Origin: Pararhizobium sp. A13 | GTDB lineage: Bacteria; Pseudomonadota; Alphaproteobacteria; Rhizobiales; Rhizobiaceae | NCBI RefSeq assembly: GCF_040126305.1 | Contig: NZ_CP149510.1 | Coordinates: 1,251,001-1,315,000, forward strand | Reading direction: 5' to 3' | Length of the DNA stretch: 64,000 nt | Shown: positions 36,003 to 44,104 of the stretch, in pieces | Numbering within the stretch: the stretch's first letter is position 1 | Layout of the letters: each line of letters starts with the position of its first letter | The notes under the pieces: model-generated | Seen by the model: the letters and a program-made list of their open reading frames with translations, nothing else | Database searches by the model: none | What the model was told of the DNA's origin: nothing | Program-made: the position numbers and the translations under genes

Positions 36003-36353
36003 CGGAGTTCCTTAATGGCCTGAAGCTTTGCCTTGGATGTGCACAAGGCAAAGCGCTTTGGAAGACGCGTTTCACGCCGAAAGCGGCGAGGGCGCCCGTA
36101 CGACAACACTGGAAAGCGGGCGTTTGTACAGCGGCTCGACAACCTTGATTTTGCGGCGCATCGCGGCAAGCACGCGTGGCGAGACTTCAAAGGCGCAGCG
36201 GCAAATCGGAAACCTTCCGTAATCCTCAGATTTGCCGAGTTCATTGAATTCGGCGCCTGAATTCTCGCTTGGCAGGAATAATTCATAAAAGCGGGCTCAC
36301 TTGCGCTTCACTAAGCGTAAGATCGCAGTTTGCGAACTGCAGATTGCGCATCG
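36003..36353. other. Intergenic region at the start of the cargo island
   Basis: About 350 bases with no convincing gene. Short frames on both strands lack ribosome-binding sites and protein-like composition. It separates two leftward genes, so it may hold a terminator for the methyltransferase gene and the promoter of the small gene on its left; no clear hairpin was seen. Confidence 0.35.
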
Positions 36354-37340
36354 TCAGCCACTCACCCATTTGGCCAATTCGGTATAAGGCTCCGGCTCGT
36401 ACACATATTCGGCCGGAATGGCGGGATAAACCATCAAGGAGAGGTAGCGCCGGAGGTTTTCCTCGCTGTTGCTGGCCGCAAGGCCATAGAAGTTCCCGCT
36501 GTTCCAAGTGACGACACAATAGCGGAAATATGCGTATATGGCATTCGCCATCTCTGCCAGGGTGACCTCGCAGTCGTGCATCGTGGAGAGGACCACTGTC
36601 GTTTTCCGCTGAATTTCCTCGACACCGAAATACCGCGTCTTGAAGCCGAAATCCTTTTGTGATTCTCGCCCCCCATAGTCATGAGGATCCACAGCGCGAA
36701 ACTTTTCCACGAACAAAAGGATGCCGTCATCCTTGAGATGATGAGCGACAAATTCGATCTGCTTAGGCCGATTGGGAGAGTACATTTGGAACGTGGTGTC
36801 CTCCAGGATAAAGTCAAAACCTGCCGAGAACTGTTCGAGATTTTTCTCCGAGCGGAGATAGTCCTTCGTCAATCGGTGAAAGGGACCGAGGAAGAAGTGA
36901 GCGTGCGGCGGCTCGCCGAATGCCATAAAGCACCTGTAGTTTTCCTCGTTGGGACTGCAAGACAGAGATTGGATCTTTCCTCGGCTTAGTTCGGAAAGCG
37001 TGCGCGCCATCGTGCCTTCGGCGGTGCCGAGACTGTACAGTGTGACGTCGGAAGAGCTCAGCTGCGCGTAGCGTAGGAGCGCATGCGTCATACGGCACTC
37101 CTCCTCCAAACGATACGGAATGCTCCCGTGATAGTGCTGGTCGAAATGGCCTTGGCGGCGCGAGTGCAACTCGATTAATCGATGGAGGAGAGCATCGTTG
37201 GGCAAGAGGCGCGTGTCTACGACAGGCTTGCGAGCCGGCACACCACTTTTTCCAGCCGCAGTTTCGCTAAAGAACCCGGCTAGTTGATTCAAACGCGGCC
37301 CAAGGTCGCATTCGGTAATAAACTCATTGATGTCCTGCAT
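36354..37340 (-). CDS. Class I SAM-dependent methyltransferase
   Basis: A 328-residue protein. The Rossmann core starts near residue 97 with VTLYSLGTAEGTMARTLSEL, where the glycine-containing loop and following acidic turn match motif I. Later pieces are FDFILEDTTFQMYSPNRPKQ, where an acidic motif follows a beta strand, and HHLKDDGILLFVEKF, the typical post-motif helix and strand. The C-terminus (AIYAYFRYCVVTWNSGNFYG) is a family-specific extension. The substrate is unknown. It is divergent from an AraC regulator and may be controlled by it. The base composition is visibly AT-richer than the conjugation genes, which suggests separate acquisition. Confidence 0.7.
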   Translation of the reverse strand: MQDINEFITECDLGPRLNQLAGFFSETAAGKSGVPARKPVVDTRLLPNDALLHRLIELHSRRQGHFDQHYHGSIPYRLEEECRMTHALLRYAQLSSSDVTLYSLGTAEGTMARTLSELSRGKIQSLSCSPNEENYRCFMAFGEPPHAHFFLGPFHRLTKDYLRSEKNLEQFSAGFDFILEDTTFQMYSPNRPKQIEFVAHHLKDDGILLFVEKFRAVDPHDYGGRESQKDFGFKTRYFGVEEIQRKTTVVLSTMHDCEVTLAEMANAIYAYFRYCVVTWNSGNFYGLAASNSEENLRRYLSLMVYPAIPAEYVYEPEPYTELAKWVSG

Positions 37341-37602
37341 TGCAACATACCTCAGAAGAAAGTGGGAAGTACGACGCCGACAGGTGCTTGGAAAAAATTC
37401 AATAAGGATTTTACCGGGTTGGTCCGTTCAAGCACGGAGCACTGTCGTGTACTCAGTGGTAAGGCAGAGTTTGACGGCACGCTTTCATTTGCAATGTCGC
37501 TTTTTCATGAAAGTGCCATCATCGGTCAACCGTTGGTTAGTCCAGGATTGTTTGGCAACTCGCGGTCGTTATATCTTCTGAAGTGGATTGAATGAGTAAG
37601 GA
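37341..37602. promoter_or_regulatory. Divergent control region of the methyltransferase and AraC genes
   Basis: 262 relatively AT-rich bases between two divergent starts. It most likely holds both promoters and AraC binding sites. No exact inverted repeat stands out. Confidence 0.4.
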
Positions 37603-38493
37603 ATGGCGTTCTTGACGGAAACGTATGGCTTCAAACCCGATGAGGTTCGCCGTTCTGATCACAGTACGCTTGTTCATCATCATGTTGACTGGGGATTGGT
37701 GCGGGCGGACATTGTCAAGCGAACAGGTCTGTCGCGCCAGGAAACGCGAGTCGCACCTGAGCAGCATGCGTTCTTGATCAACCTCAAAGGCGAAGCGAGG
37801 GCCGGCGAAGATTTCGTCGATGGGCGTCGCGTCGCGTTTACTCCCCGCCGACCGGGATCTATCGCTTTCGTGCCTGCTCACTGCGAGTGGACGGGATGGG
37901 ACGAGGGCGATGCCACGGGTTCTTACCTGTTCGTATCGGTGGATCCAACATTCGTCGATCGATCGATTGGCTCTGAGCATATTGCCGGATTACAGCCAGC
38001 AATAGGGTTTCGCAACGCCATGATTGAAGCTTCCCTTCAGAGAATCGGCGCGGAACTTAAGAGCCCCGATCCAATCAGCGTCATCATGGTGGAGAGCCAG
38101 GCTGCCCAATTGTTTGTGCAACTGCTTAGACTGAATGGGCTTGGGCTCGAGCCCGCTAAGGGTGGTCTATCGCCGTTCGACCTTAAGCGCGTCGTTGCCA
38201 TCATTGAGTCTCGAGCGGCGAACCCGCCGAGCCTTGACGAACTTGCAGGCGAAATAGGCGTTAGTCGACGTCATTTCTTCCGTGCATTCAAGCAATCGAC
38301 CGGGAAGACACCTTACACCTATGTTGCGGAACATCGGTTGCAGCGCGCAGCCGACCTGCTTCGAGCAACCGATCTTTCGGCGACCGAAATTGCGCTCGAA
38401 TGCGGATTTGCAAGTTCCAGCCACTTTACGGTCGCGTTCAAGCGAGCTTTCGGTGCCAGTCCGTCTGAATTTCGTCGCAGGTGGCGTAGTTGA
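37603..38493 (+). CDS. AraC-family transcriptional regulator (first of two paralogues)
   Basis: A 296-residue regulator. The N-terminal ligand domain (residues 1-180) contains WGLVRADIVKRTGLSRQE and FVPAHCEWTGWDEGDATGSY. The C-terminal double helix-turn-helix (about 195-296) reads PSLDELAGEIGVSRRHFFRA and ATEIALECGFASSSHFTVAF. It closely resembles the second AraC gene at 40859-41758 over the whole length, so the two arose by duplication. It may activate the divergent methyltransferase or the downstream transporter; the effector is unknown. Confidence 0.88.
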   Translation: MAFLTETYGFKPDEVRRSDHSTLVHHHVDWGLVRADIVKRTGLSRQETRVAPEQHAFLINLKGEARAGEDFVDGRRVAFTPRRPGSIAFVPAHCEWTGWDEGDATGSYLFVSVDPTFVDRSIGSEHIAGLQPAIGFRNAMIEASLQRIGAELKSPDPISVIMVESQAAQLFVQLLRLNGLGLEPAKGGLSPFDLKRVVAIIESRAANPPSLDELAGEIGVSRRHFFRAFKQSTGKTPYTYVAEHRLQRAADLLRATDLSATEIALECGFASSSHFTVAFKRAFGASPSEFRRRWRS

Positions 38494-38605
38494 CGGCGTA
38501 GCGCAGCGCTTTTTGGCACCATTTTGAAAATTCGTCTCGATTTCGAAAGCGGGGCAGCAGGCAATTGCGTATCTCGATTGAGTCTCAATCTGCGAAGTGT
38601 CACCG

Positions 38606-39823
38606 ATGCATCCACTAGTTTCTGTCGCAAGCCCCGGGTTGGAACGTCAGGGACCTCGCTCTTTCAATTGGTTTCTCGCGAGCATTTTTGCTTCGGCGGT
38701 GGGACGAAACGCTTATCAGATAGCTTGCGCTTGGATCCTTGTCGTGTCGGGACACGGCAGTCCTGCTGTGGCAGCTTTCTTCGCGATCGTGAGCATAGCG
38801 GAACTGATAGCGAGCCCCATCGCAGGGTGGATGTCAGATCGCTACGATCGTCGCGTTCTGTATGTAACCGCAGATACCGTCCGGTTTGCCGGCGCGTCGG
38901 CGTTCGCTGTAATGCTGATTAAGAACGACTCTCATTGGGCAATCTGGTTGTCTGCGATCCTTTTCGCGACGGCCGATCGCATCGCCCTAACGACCTCTCA
39001 GTGCATGATACCATCCGTCGGCATCCGCTTCTCTTTGGCGACAGCAAACTCCATCGTGTTCTTTCTCATGCAATCGGGAAGCCTTTGTGCAGCATCACTA
39101 ACCGGCTTTCTCCTACACGCCTCGCCTCCGACGAACACGTTCGCGGCGATGGGGGTGGCATTTGCGCTGTCGACCTTTTGCATGCTTTTTGTCAGGCAAG
39201 AGCAGGCACCCCAGCACAGTCTGGCGGAACCCACACGTTCGAGATTGCACGTTGATGTGCGGCTTGTCTTTCTCGGTGCCGTATATGCGTTCCTGTACAC
39301 CGGCGGAATGCTGGTAAGCGTCGTCGGTCCAAGCTTCGTTTTCGAGGAACTAAGAGGAAATGCAATAGACTTTGGCCGCCTTGAAAGCGCCTGGTCAGCC
39401 GGCTCCATTTTGGGTGTCCTTCTTCTCATACCGCTCATCCGCACCGCAAAGATTTGCGTCTTGCAACGGGTGATCCTCGCTTTGACCGCCCTGTTCTTCG
39501 CGCTTCTCAAAGTGCTGGATCTGCCTTTCATATTCGTCGCGTTCGCGATCTTGGGGGTATTATACAATCTGGGCCGGGTTGGTGTTGAGGTCATGCTACA
39601 ATCCACCGTCCCCGCGCCGGCCTTGGGGCGGGCGAAAGGCGTGGTTCACTGCGTTGGTGTTTTGCTCGGCTTAATCCTTTTCGGGATCATTGCCGCTGTG
39701 GCAGACGACATCCCACCCTCCGCCATTTTCTTAACATTTGCCGTCACCCTTGCCGCTGGCACAATCGTACTCGGCATCTGTCGCCCGAGAGCCCAGTGCA
39801 AGCCCGCCGGAAATCAAGATTAA
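38606..39823 (+). CDS. MFS transporter
   Basis: A 405-residue, 12-helix permease with the motif A loop GWMSDRYDRRVLYV between helices 2 and 3. It resembles efflux-type MFS proteins of the enterobactin-exporter class rather than sugar importers. ATG 38606 is used; a GTG at 38597 is in frame, and neither has a strong ribosome-binding site. It lies downstream of an AraC gene in the same direction. Export of a small molecule, perhaps the product of the methyltransferase, is inference. Confidence 0.82.
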   Translation: MHPLVSVASPGLERQGPRSFNWFLASIFASAVGRNAYQIACAWILVVSGHGSPAVAAFFAIVSIAELIASPIAGWMSDRYDRRVLYVTADTVRFAGASAFAVMLIKNDSHWAIWLSAILFATADRIALTTSQCMIPSVGIRFSLATANSIVFFLMQSGSLCAASLTGFLLHASPPTNTFAAMGVAFALSTFCMLFVRQEQAPQHSLAEPTRSRLHVDVRLVFLGAVYAFLYTGGMLVSVVGPSFVFEELRGNAIDFGRLESAWSAGSILGVLLLIPLIRTAKICVLQRVILALTALFFALLKVLDLPFIFVAFAILGVLYNLGRVGVEVMLQSTVPAPALGRAKGVVHCVGVLLGLILFGIIAAVADDIPPSAIFLTFAVTLAAGTIVLGICRPRAQCKPAGNQD

Positions 39824-40442
39824 TCAAAAGACATTCAGCTGAACTGCCGGTCGAGGGCTCCGTGATTGAGACTCCTACTACCCATGTTCCGGGCTTTGAA
39901 GCGCGAACGCCATGGAACGCTTCAACGATAGGTCTAGGCACGACTGAGGCCGAGGCTGTGATCGGATTGCGCCCTCGTTTCACGTCGGGGCACCGATGGT
40001 TACTCGCACATTGCTTCTGCTCTCGCGAAAATCTACTACCGGCAGCGAGATAGTGCCGAATTTCAATAATCTGGTCCTCATCTCGGTGTTGAGCGAGAGT
40101 TTTTGTCAAGGACGACTAGCGAAGCAACGCTGGTTCCACTATTTTCCTCCATGAGGCAGTACGCGCTGCCTTGGGGCGTCGAAACCCCTACGAGCGACTG
40201 GTGCTGATCGATACAGCACCGAACTCTCTGACCTTTCGGGTCGGGGAGCCTGTGGCGTATGTCCAGGTTCCTCGGAACTAAAGGCCACAGGGCTGTCTCG
40301 TACAGTTTCGAACTCCCCGATCATTCGGAGGTTGTGAGTTTCGCGGGGGCGTACCGCGACAAACTCTCATTCCGGGGAGTGACCGATGCAGCACCAAAAG
40401 GTTCCGCTGACCGCAGGGCGATCAAGCCTATTTCGCTCAAAT
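39824..40442. other. Long intergenic region with nested stem-loops
   Basis: About 620 bases without a credible gene between the MFS gene and the helix-turn-helix remnant. Several perfect inverted repeats cluster at 40170-40320 and are described separately. The rest shows nothing I can name. Confidence 0.4.
40200..40320. ncRNA. Candidate structured RNA element
   Basis: A hairpin GGTGCT/AGCACC (40200-40205, 40215-40220) is followed by a multi-branched fold: an outer 8-bp stem TCGGGGAG (40241-40248) with CTCCCCGA (40313-40320); inside it an 8-bp stem CCTGTGGC (40249-40256) with GCCACAGG (40284-40291), capped by GTTCC/GGAAC; and a short CTGT/ACAG arm. All arms are perfect complements. It could be a small RNA, a leader element or the end of a mobile element. 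The symmetry is directly visible; the function is unknown. Confidence 0.4.
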
Positions 40443-40862
40443 ATGCAGACGTCGTCTAGACGAGGACCGCATTCTGCCGATTGGCATATGGGACGACAAA
40501 TCCCGACCATCCGGGTTCAATCCGGCGTCACGCAGGCCCGTCTTGCCGCCGCTGTTGGGATGAGCTTTGCCCAACTTCAAAAATATGAGAGTGCCTGGAA
40601 CCGCGTAAGCGCCTCGAGGCTACATAAAATCGCGATACCGCGTGAGCTTCCTGTCAGGCAGTTGTTCGAAGGGATATCGGGAAACAAAGGGTGGGACTAC
40701 GAAATCCCGTCGCTTCTGGTCGATGAGCGGATTACGTTCATCGCACGTGCCAAATGGTGTCGTCTTGTCGAAGACGTCGCGGAATGCCCGCCCACGGGCG
40801 ACTGGGAAGAAAGCGTACAGTTTCCGATTGCCAAGCCTATCGACCAGACTGGGGGGCGATGA
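40443..40862 (+). pseudogene. Xre-type helix-turn-helix gene, probable remnant
   Basis: The start (MQTSSRRGPHSADWHMGRQI) and TIRVQSGVTQARLAAAVGMS, FAQLQKYESAWNRVSASRLH follow the common rhizobial Xre regulator that ends ...FFEG. Similarity stops at LPVRQLFEGISG near residue 80 and the remaining 60 residues look random. Several helix residues differ from the usual pattern, as in a decaying gene. Its end overlaps the start of the second AraC gene by 4 bp, so it may also just serve as leader. Confidence 0.5.
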
Positions 40863-41758
40863 TGGAAATTTCATCGCCACACCCTGTTTTCAAGTCCGGC
40901 GATTGCCGAACGATTTCTCACCAAAGAAAGTCCTGGGGCTTGGTCCATGCCGACCTCGTGCAACGGACGGGGCTTGACAAGGAAGAGACGGATATCACGT
41001 CTGCCCGGCATCTCATTCTCCTCAATCTGAAGGGAAATTCTGAGCGGGGCGAGTATTTTCTGGATGCCAAGCCAGCGGCGTTCGTCCCTAGAAAGCCCGG
41101 TGCCATCCTCTTTATTCCTGCCGGATGTAACTGGAGGGGATGGGAAGTCGGCGACTCGACAGCTGCCTATCTTTCAATTTCAGTGGACCGGGCATTCGTC
41201 ACTGAACTCTTTGACCAAAGTCTATCGAGCGCTCCACCGCCGCTTTCGCCTGATCTCGGGTGTGAGGATTCTGTAATGATGAACGCGGCTCGTGGAATAG
41301 GGGCGGAGGTCCCTGAGCGATACCCCCTCAGCGCTTTGCTCGTCGAAAGCTATGCAGCGACCATCTTCGCTCAGCTGGCGCGCAGGCAGAGATATGCTCC
41401 ACCCGTTCGCAAGGGCGGTTTGGCATCGGCCAAACTAAGCCGCGTCCTTCAGCGAATTGACGATGAACTTGCCACCGATTTGTCGCTCGGAGAGCTTGCC
41501 TCGCTCGCCGGTCTAAGCGTTCCGCACTTCTGCCGGGCATTCAGGCAGACGCTTGGATCTCCACCACATACCTTCATCATTCGCCGCCGGGTCGAGAAGG
41601 CGAAAGAGTATCTCCGTCACACGTCCATGCCTGTCACCGACATAGCGCTGGCATCTGGCTTCTCAAGTTCGAGCCACTTTTCAAACGCCTTTCGGCGGGA
41701 GGTCGGAACGACACCCTTGGGATATCGCGGTTCTTGGCAATACAAAACAGGCGAGTGA
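40859..41758 (+). CDS. AraC-family transcriptional regulator (second paralogue)
   Basis: A 299-residue regulator starting MMEISSPHPVFKS at ATG 40859. The N-terminal sensor contains WGLVHADLVQRTGLDKEE and LFIPAGCNWRGWEVGDSTAA. The double helix-turn-helix has LSLGELASLAGLSVPHFCRA and VTDIALASGFSSSSHFSNAF. It is paralogous to the AraC gene at 37603-38493. It stands directly upstream of the ABC transporter-racemase operon in the same direction, so control of that operon is likely, perhaps in response to the imported amino acid. Confidence 0.88.
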   Translation: MMEISSPHPVFKSGDCRTISHQRKSWGLVHADLVQRTGLDKEETDITSARHLILLNLKGNSERGEYFLDAKPAAFVPRKPGAILFIPAGCNWRGWEVGDSTAAYLSISVDRAFVTELFDQSLSSAPPPLSPDLGCEDSVMMNAARGIGAEVPERYPLSALLVESYAATIFAQLARRQRYAPPVRKGGLASAKLSRVLQRIDDELATDLSLGELASLAGLSVPHFCRAFRQTLGSPPHTFIIRRRVEKAKEYLRHTSMPVTDIALASGFSSSSHFSNAFRREVGTTPLGYRGSWQYKTGE

Positions 41759-41854
41759 TTTAATGATCAGATCGTGCAGTCGTATCAATCCGCTGCAAGT
41801 TCGAGCGCTTTAGGCATTGCATCCTCGGCAAAAATACAGCCGAGGGTTTTTCCA
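41759..41854 (+). promoter_or_regulatory. Leader and likely promoter of the ABC transporter operon
   Basis: This 96-base gap separates the AraC gene from the ATPase gene. It contains a ribosome-binding site (GAGGG) 8 bases before GTG 41855. No clear AraC half-sites were found by eye. Confidence 0.3.
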
Positions 41855-42667
41855 GTGAACACCAAACTTCCGACCGGTGAATTCGAACCGGCTCGATCTG
41901 ACATGATGGCGGCGGCACTCTGCGTCGTCGATTTGAAGAAGCGCTTCGGCCACCTCGAAGTTATAAAGGGGTTGTCCCTTACTGCTCAGCGCGGCGACGT
42001 TATCTCCATCCTCGGCAGCAGCGGTTCTGGAAAAAGCACGTTCCTGCGCTGTCTAAATTTCCTGGAGGAGCCAAATGCGGGCGAGATTTGGATCTCTGGA
42101 CGGCATGTGAAAATGCGGATCGGCTTGACCGGCCGGAGCGAGATCAACGAGCTACGCAAGAAGCTTGGAATGGTGTTCCAGAATTTCAATCTCTGGTCAC
42201 ACAAGACCGTTCTCGAAAACATCGTCGAAGCCCCGATCCACGTCCTTGGTATAACCAAACAAGAAGCCTGCCTTCGGGCGGAAGAATTGCTGTTGAAGGT
42301 TGGCTTGGCCGACAAGCGCCATACCTATCCCTCGCACCTTTCCGGCGGCCAGCAACAACGCATCGCCATCGCGCGGGCTCTGGCCATGGACCCGGAAATC
42401 CTGCTTTTCGACGAGCCGACCTCGGCTCTCGACCCGGAATTGGTCGGTGAGGTCTTGAAGGTCATTCGCTCGCTTGCCGACGAAGGGCGTACGATGCTCA
42501 TCGTAACGCACGAACTCGGCTTTGCCCGCCAGGTATCCAACCGCGTGGTCTTTCTTCATCAAGGTCGGATTGAAGAGGAGGGGGGGCCTGACGAGCTGTT
42601 CGGCAATCCGAGCTCGCCACGATTGCGGCAATTCCTCTCGGCTCAGCGTGAGGGGTTCCGCCAATGA
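41855..42667 (+). CDS. Polar amino-acid ABC transporter, ATP-binding protein
   Basis: A 270-residue ATPase of the GlnQ/HisP/OccP type. Walker A is GSSGSGKSTFLR, the Q-loop MVFQNFNLWSHKTVLENIVE, signature LSGGQQQRIAIARALA, Walker B EILLFDEPTSALDPE and the switch His in LIVTHELGFARQVS. GTG 41855 is chosen for its ribosome-binding site; ATG 41903 is an alternative that keeps the whole domain. The insertion VKMRIGLTGRSEINELRKK is typical of the histidine/opine subgroup. Its stop overlaps the first permease gene (ATGA). Confidence 0.92.
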   Translation: MNTKLPTGEFEPARSDMMAAALCVVDLKKRFGHLEVIKGLSLTAQRGDVISILGSSGSGKSTFLRCLNFLEEPNAGEIWISGRHVKMRIGLTGRSEINELRKKLGMVFQNFNLWSHKTVLENIVEAPIHVLGITKQEACLRAEELLLKVGLADKRHTYPSHLSGGQQQRIAIARALAMDPEILLFDEPTSALDPELVGEVLKVIRSLADEGRTMLIVTHELGFARQVSNRVVFLHQGRIEEEGGPDELFGNPSSPRLRQFLSAQREGFRQ

Positions 42668-43341
42668 TGGACTTGCAGGGCTTCGGCGATCAAATCGTCA
42701 CCGGAGCAATGACCACCCTTCGCGTCGCTATCACCAGCCTGGCGCTTGGAACGGTCGTCGGCCTTTGCGGGGCCACGACAAAACTAAGCCAGTACCGGGT
42801 GCTAAACCGGCTTGCCGGTGCATATACGACGATCATTCGGGGCGTCCCCGAACTGCTCATCATCCTGATCCTCTACTTTGGCGGCACCGTCGCATTGACA
42901 GCGCTGTCCGGTCGATATGTTGAGGTCGATGCATTCGCCGCCGGCGTTTTTTCGCTGACCATCGTTTTCGGAGCATACGCGACCGAGGTGTTCAGGGCCG
43001 CAATTCTGGCGGTGCCCGCGGGCCAAATTGAGGCGGCCAATGCCCTTGGCCTGACGAAAATCCTGGTGTGGCGCCTTGTGATCGTGCCGCAAATGTGGAG
43101 GTGCGCGCTGCCAGGCCTTGGCAACCTGTGGCTGACTTTGCTGAAGGACACTGCGTTGATCTCCGTCGTGGGTCTCGAAGACCTTATGCGCAAGACCAGC
43201 GCGGCTGCCGGCTCCACCCACGAACCCCTGACCTTCTATTTGGCCGCAGCCGGCCTCTATCTGTCGTTCACGTCTGTTTCCCTGGTCGCTTTGGCGCTGT
43301 TCGAATGGCATGCCAATCGCGGCGTGCGTACAGCAAAGTGA
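42664..43341 (+). CDS. Polar amino-acid ABC transporter, permease (HisQ-like)
   Basis: A 225-residue membrane protein with an amino-acid permease start (ITSLALGTVVGLCGATTKLS), TTIIRGVPELLIILILYFGG, and the EAA loop EAANALGLTKILVWRLVIVP. It pairs with the second permease downstream, as HisQ/HisM or OccQ/OccM do. It overlaps the ATPase gene by 4 bp and is followed 10 bp later by its partner. Confidence 0.92.
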   Translation: MMDLQGFGDQIVTGAMTTLRVAITSLALGTVVGLCGATTKLSQYRVLNRLAGAYTTIIRGVPELLIILILYFGGTVALTALSGRYVEVDAFAAGVFSLTIVFGAYATEVFRAAILAVPAGQIEAANALGLTKILVWRLVIVPQMWRCALPGLGNLWLTLLKDTALISVVGLEDLMRKTSAAAGSTHEPLTFYLAAAGLYLSFTSVSLVALALFEWHANRGVRTAK

Positions 43342-43351
43342 GGAACTGGTT

Positions 43352-44104
43352 ATGAACTGGTATCTGATTGTCGACGTTCTCCCGCTTCTGCTGGACGGGG
43401 CACTCCTCACTGCGCAATTGGCTATCGCTTCCATTGCGCTCGGCTTTTTTATGGCGTTGCCGCTCGCGCTGCTGCGAGCGTCCTCGTCACCTTGGCTCTC
43501 TCAGCCCGCTCTCCTTTACACTTTCGCGTTTCGCGGAACGCCCCTGCTCGTGCAGCTTTTCCTGATCTACTACGGCGCCGGCCAGATTGAATGGGTGCGG
43601 TCAAGCTTTGCATGGAGCATTCTGAAGGAACCTTACTGGTGCGCCGTCATCGCGTTTTCTCTCAACAACGCTGCCTACACAACTGAGATCTTGCGCGGGG
43701 GCATCCGCGCCGTTCCCTCCGGCGAAGTCGAGGCAGCGAAAGCCCTTGGCATGTCGTATGCGCTGCGGACACGACGCGTCGTCCTGCCTGTCGCGTTTCG
43801 GCTCTCCCTTCCGGCCTATGGCAACGAAGTGGTCTTGATGCTGAAGGCCAGTTCTCTCGCGAGCACCATCACCCTCATGGAACTGACCGGCACCGCTCGC
43901 AAGATCGTGGCGCAGACCTTTTCACCTTACGAGGTCTTCGTTTCTGCGGCCCTCATCTATCTCGGCTTCACCTTTCTGATCGTGCACGTGTTTGCCCGCC
44001 TGGAACGGCGTATGACAATACACAAGCGCCGAACTCAAGCTGTGAACGACAATGACGTGCAAGCAAGTTCCGTAGAGCTTCCAGTGCGGCAGGTGGCGCG
44101 GTGA
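43352..44104 (+). CDS. Polar amino-acid ABC transporter, permease (HisM-like)
   Basis: A 250-residue permease starting at ATG 43352 with GAGGAA upstream. Typical parts are YTFAFRGTPLLVQLFLIYYG and the EAA loop EVEAAKALGMSYALRTRRVV. It forms the heterodimeric channel with the preceding gene product. Its last bases overlap the GTG start of the racemase-like gene by 4 bp, which ties transport to the enzyme. Confidence 0.92.
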   Translation: MNWYLIVDVLPLLLDGALLTAQLAIASIALGFFMALPLALLRASSSPWLSQPALLYTFAFRGTPLLVQLFLIYYGAGQIEWVRSSFAWSILKEPYWCAVIAFSLNNAAYTTEILRGGIRAVPSGEVEAAKALGMSYALRTRRVVLPVAFRLSLPAYGNEVVLMLKASSLASTITLMELTGTARKIVAQTFSPYEVFVSAALIYLGFTFLIVHVFARLERRMTIHKRRTQAVNDNDVQASSVELPVRQVAR

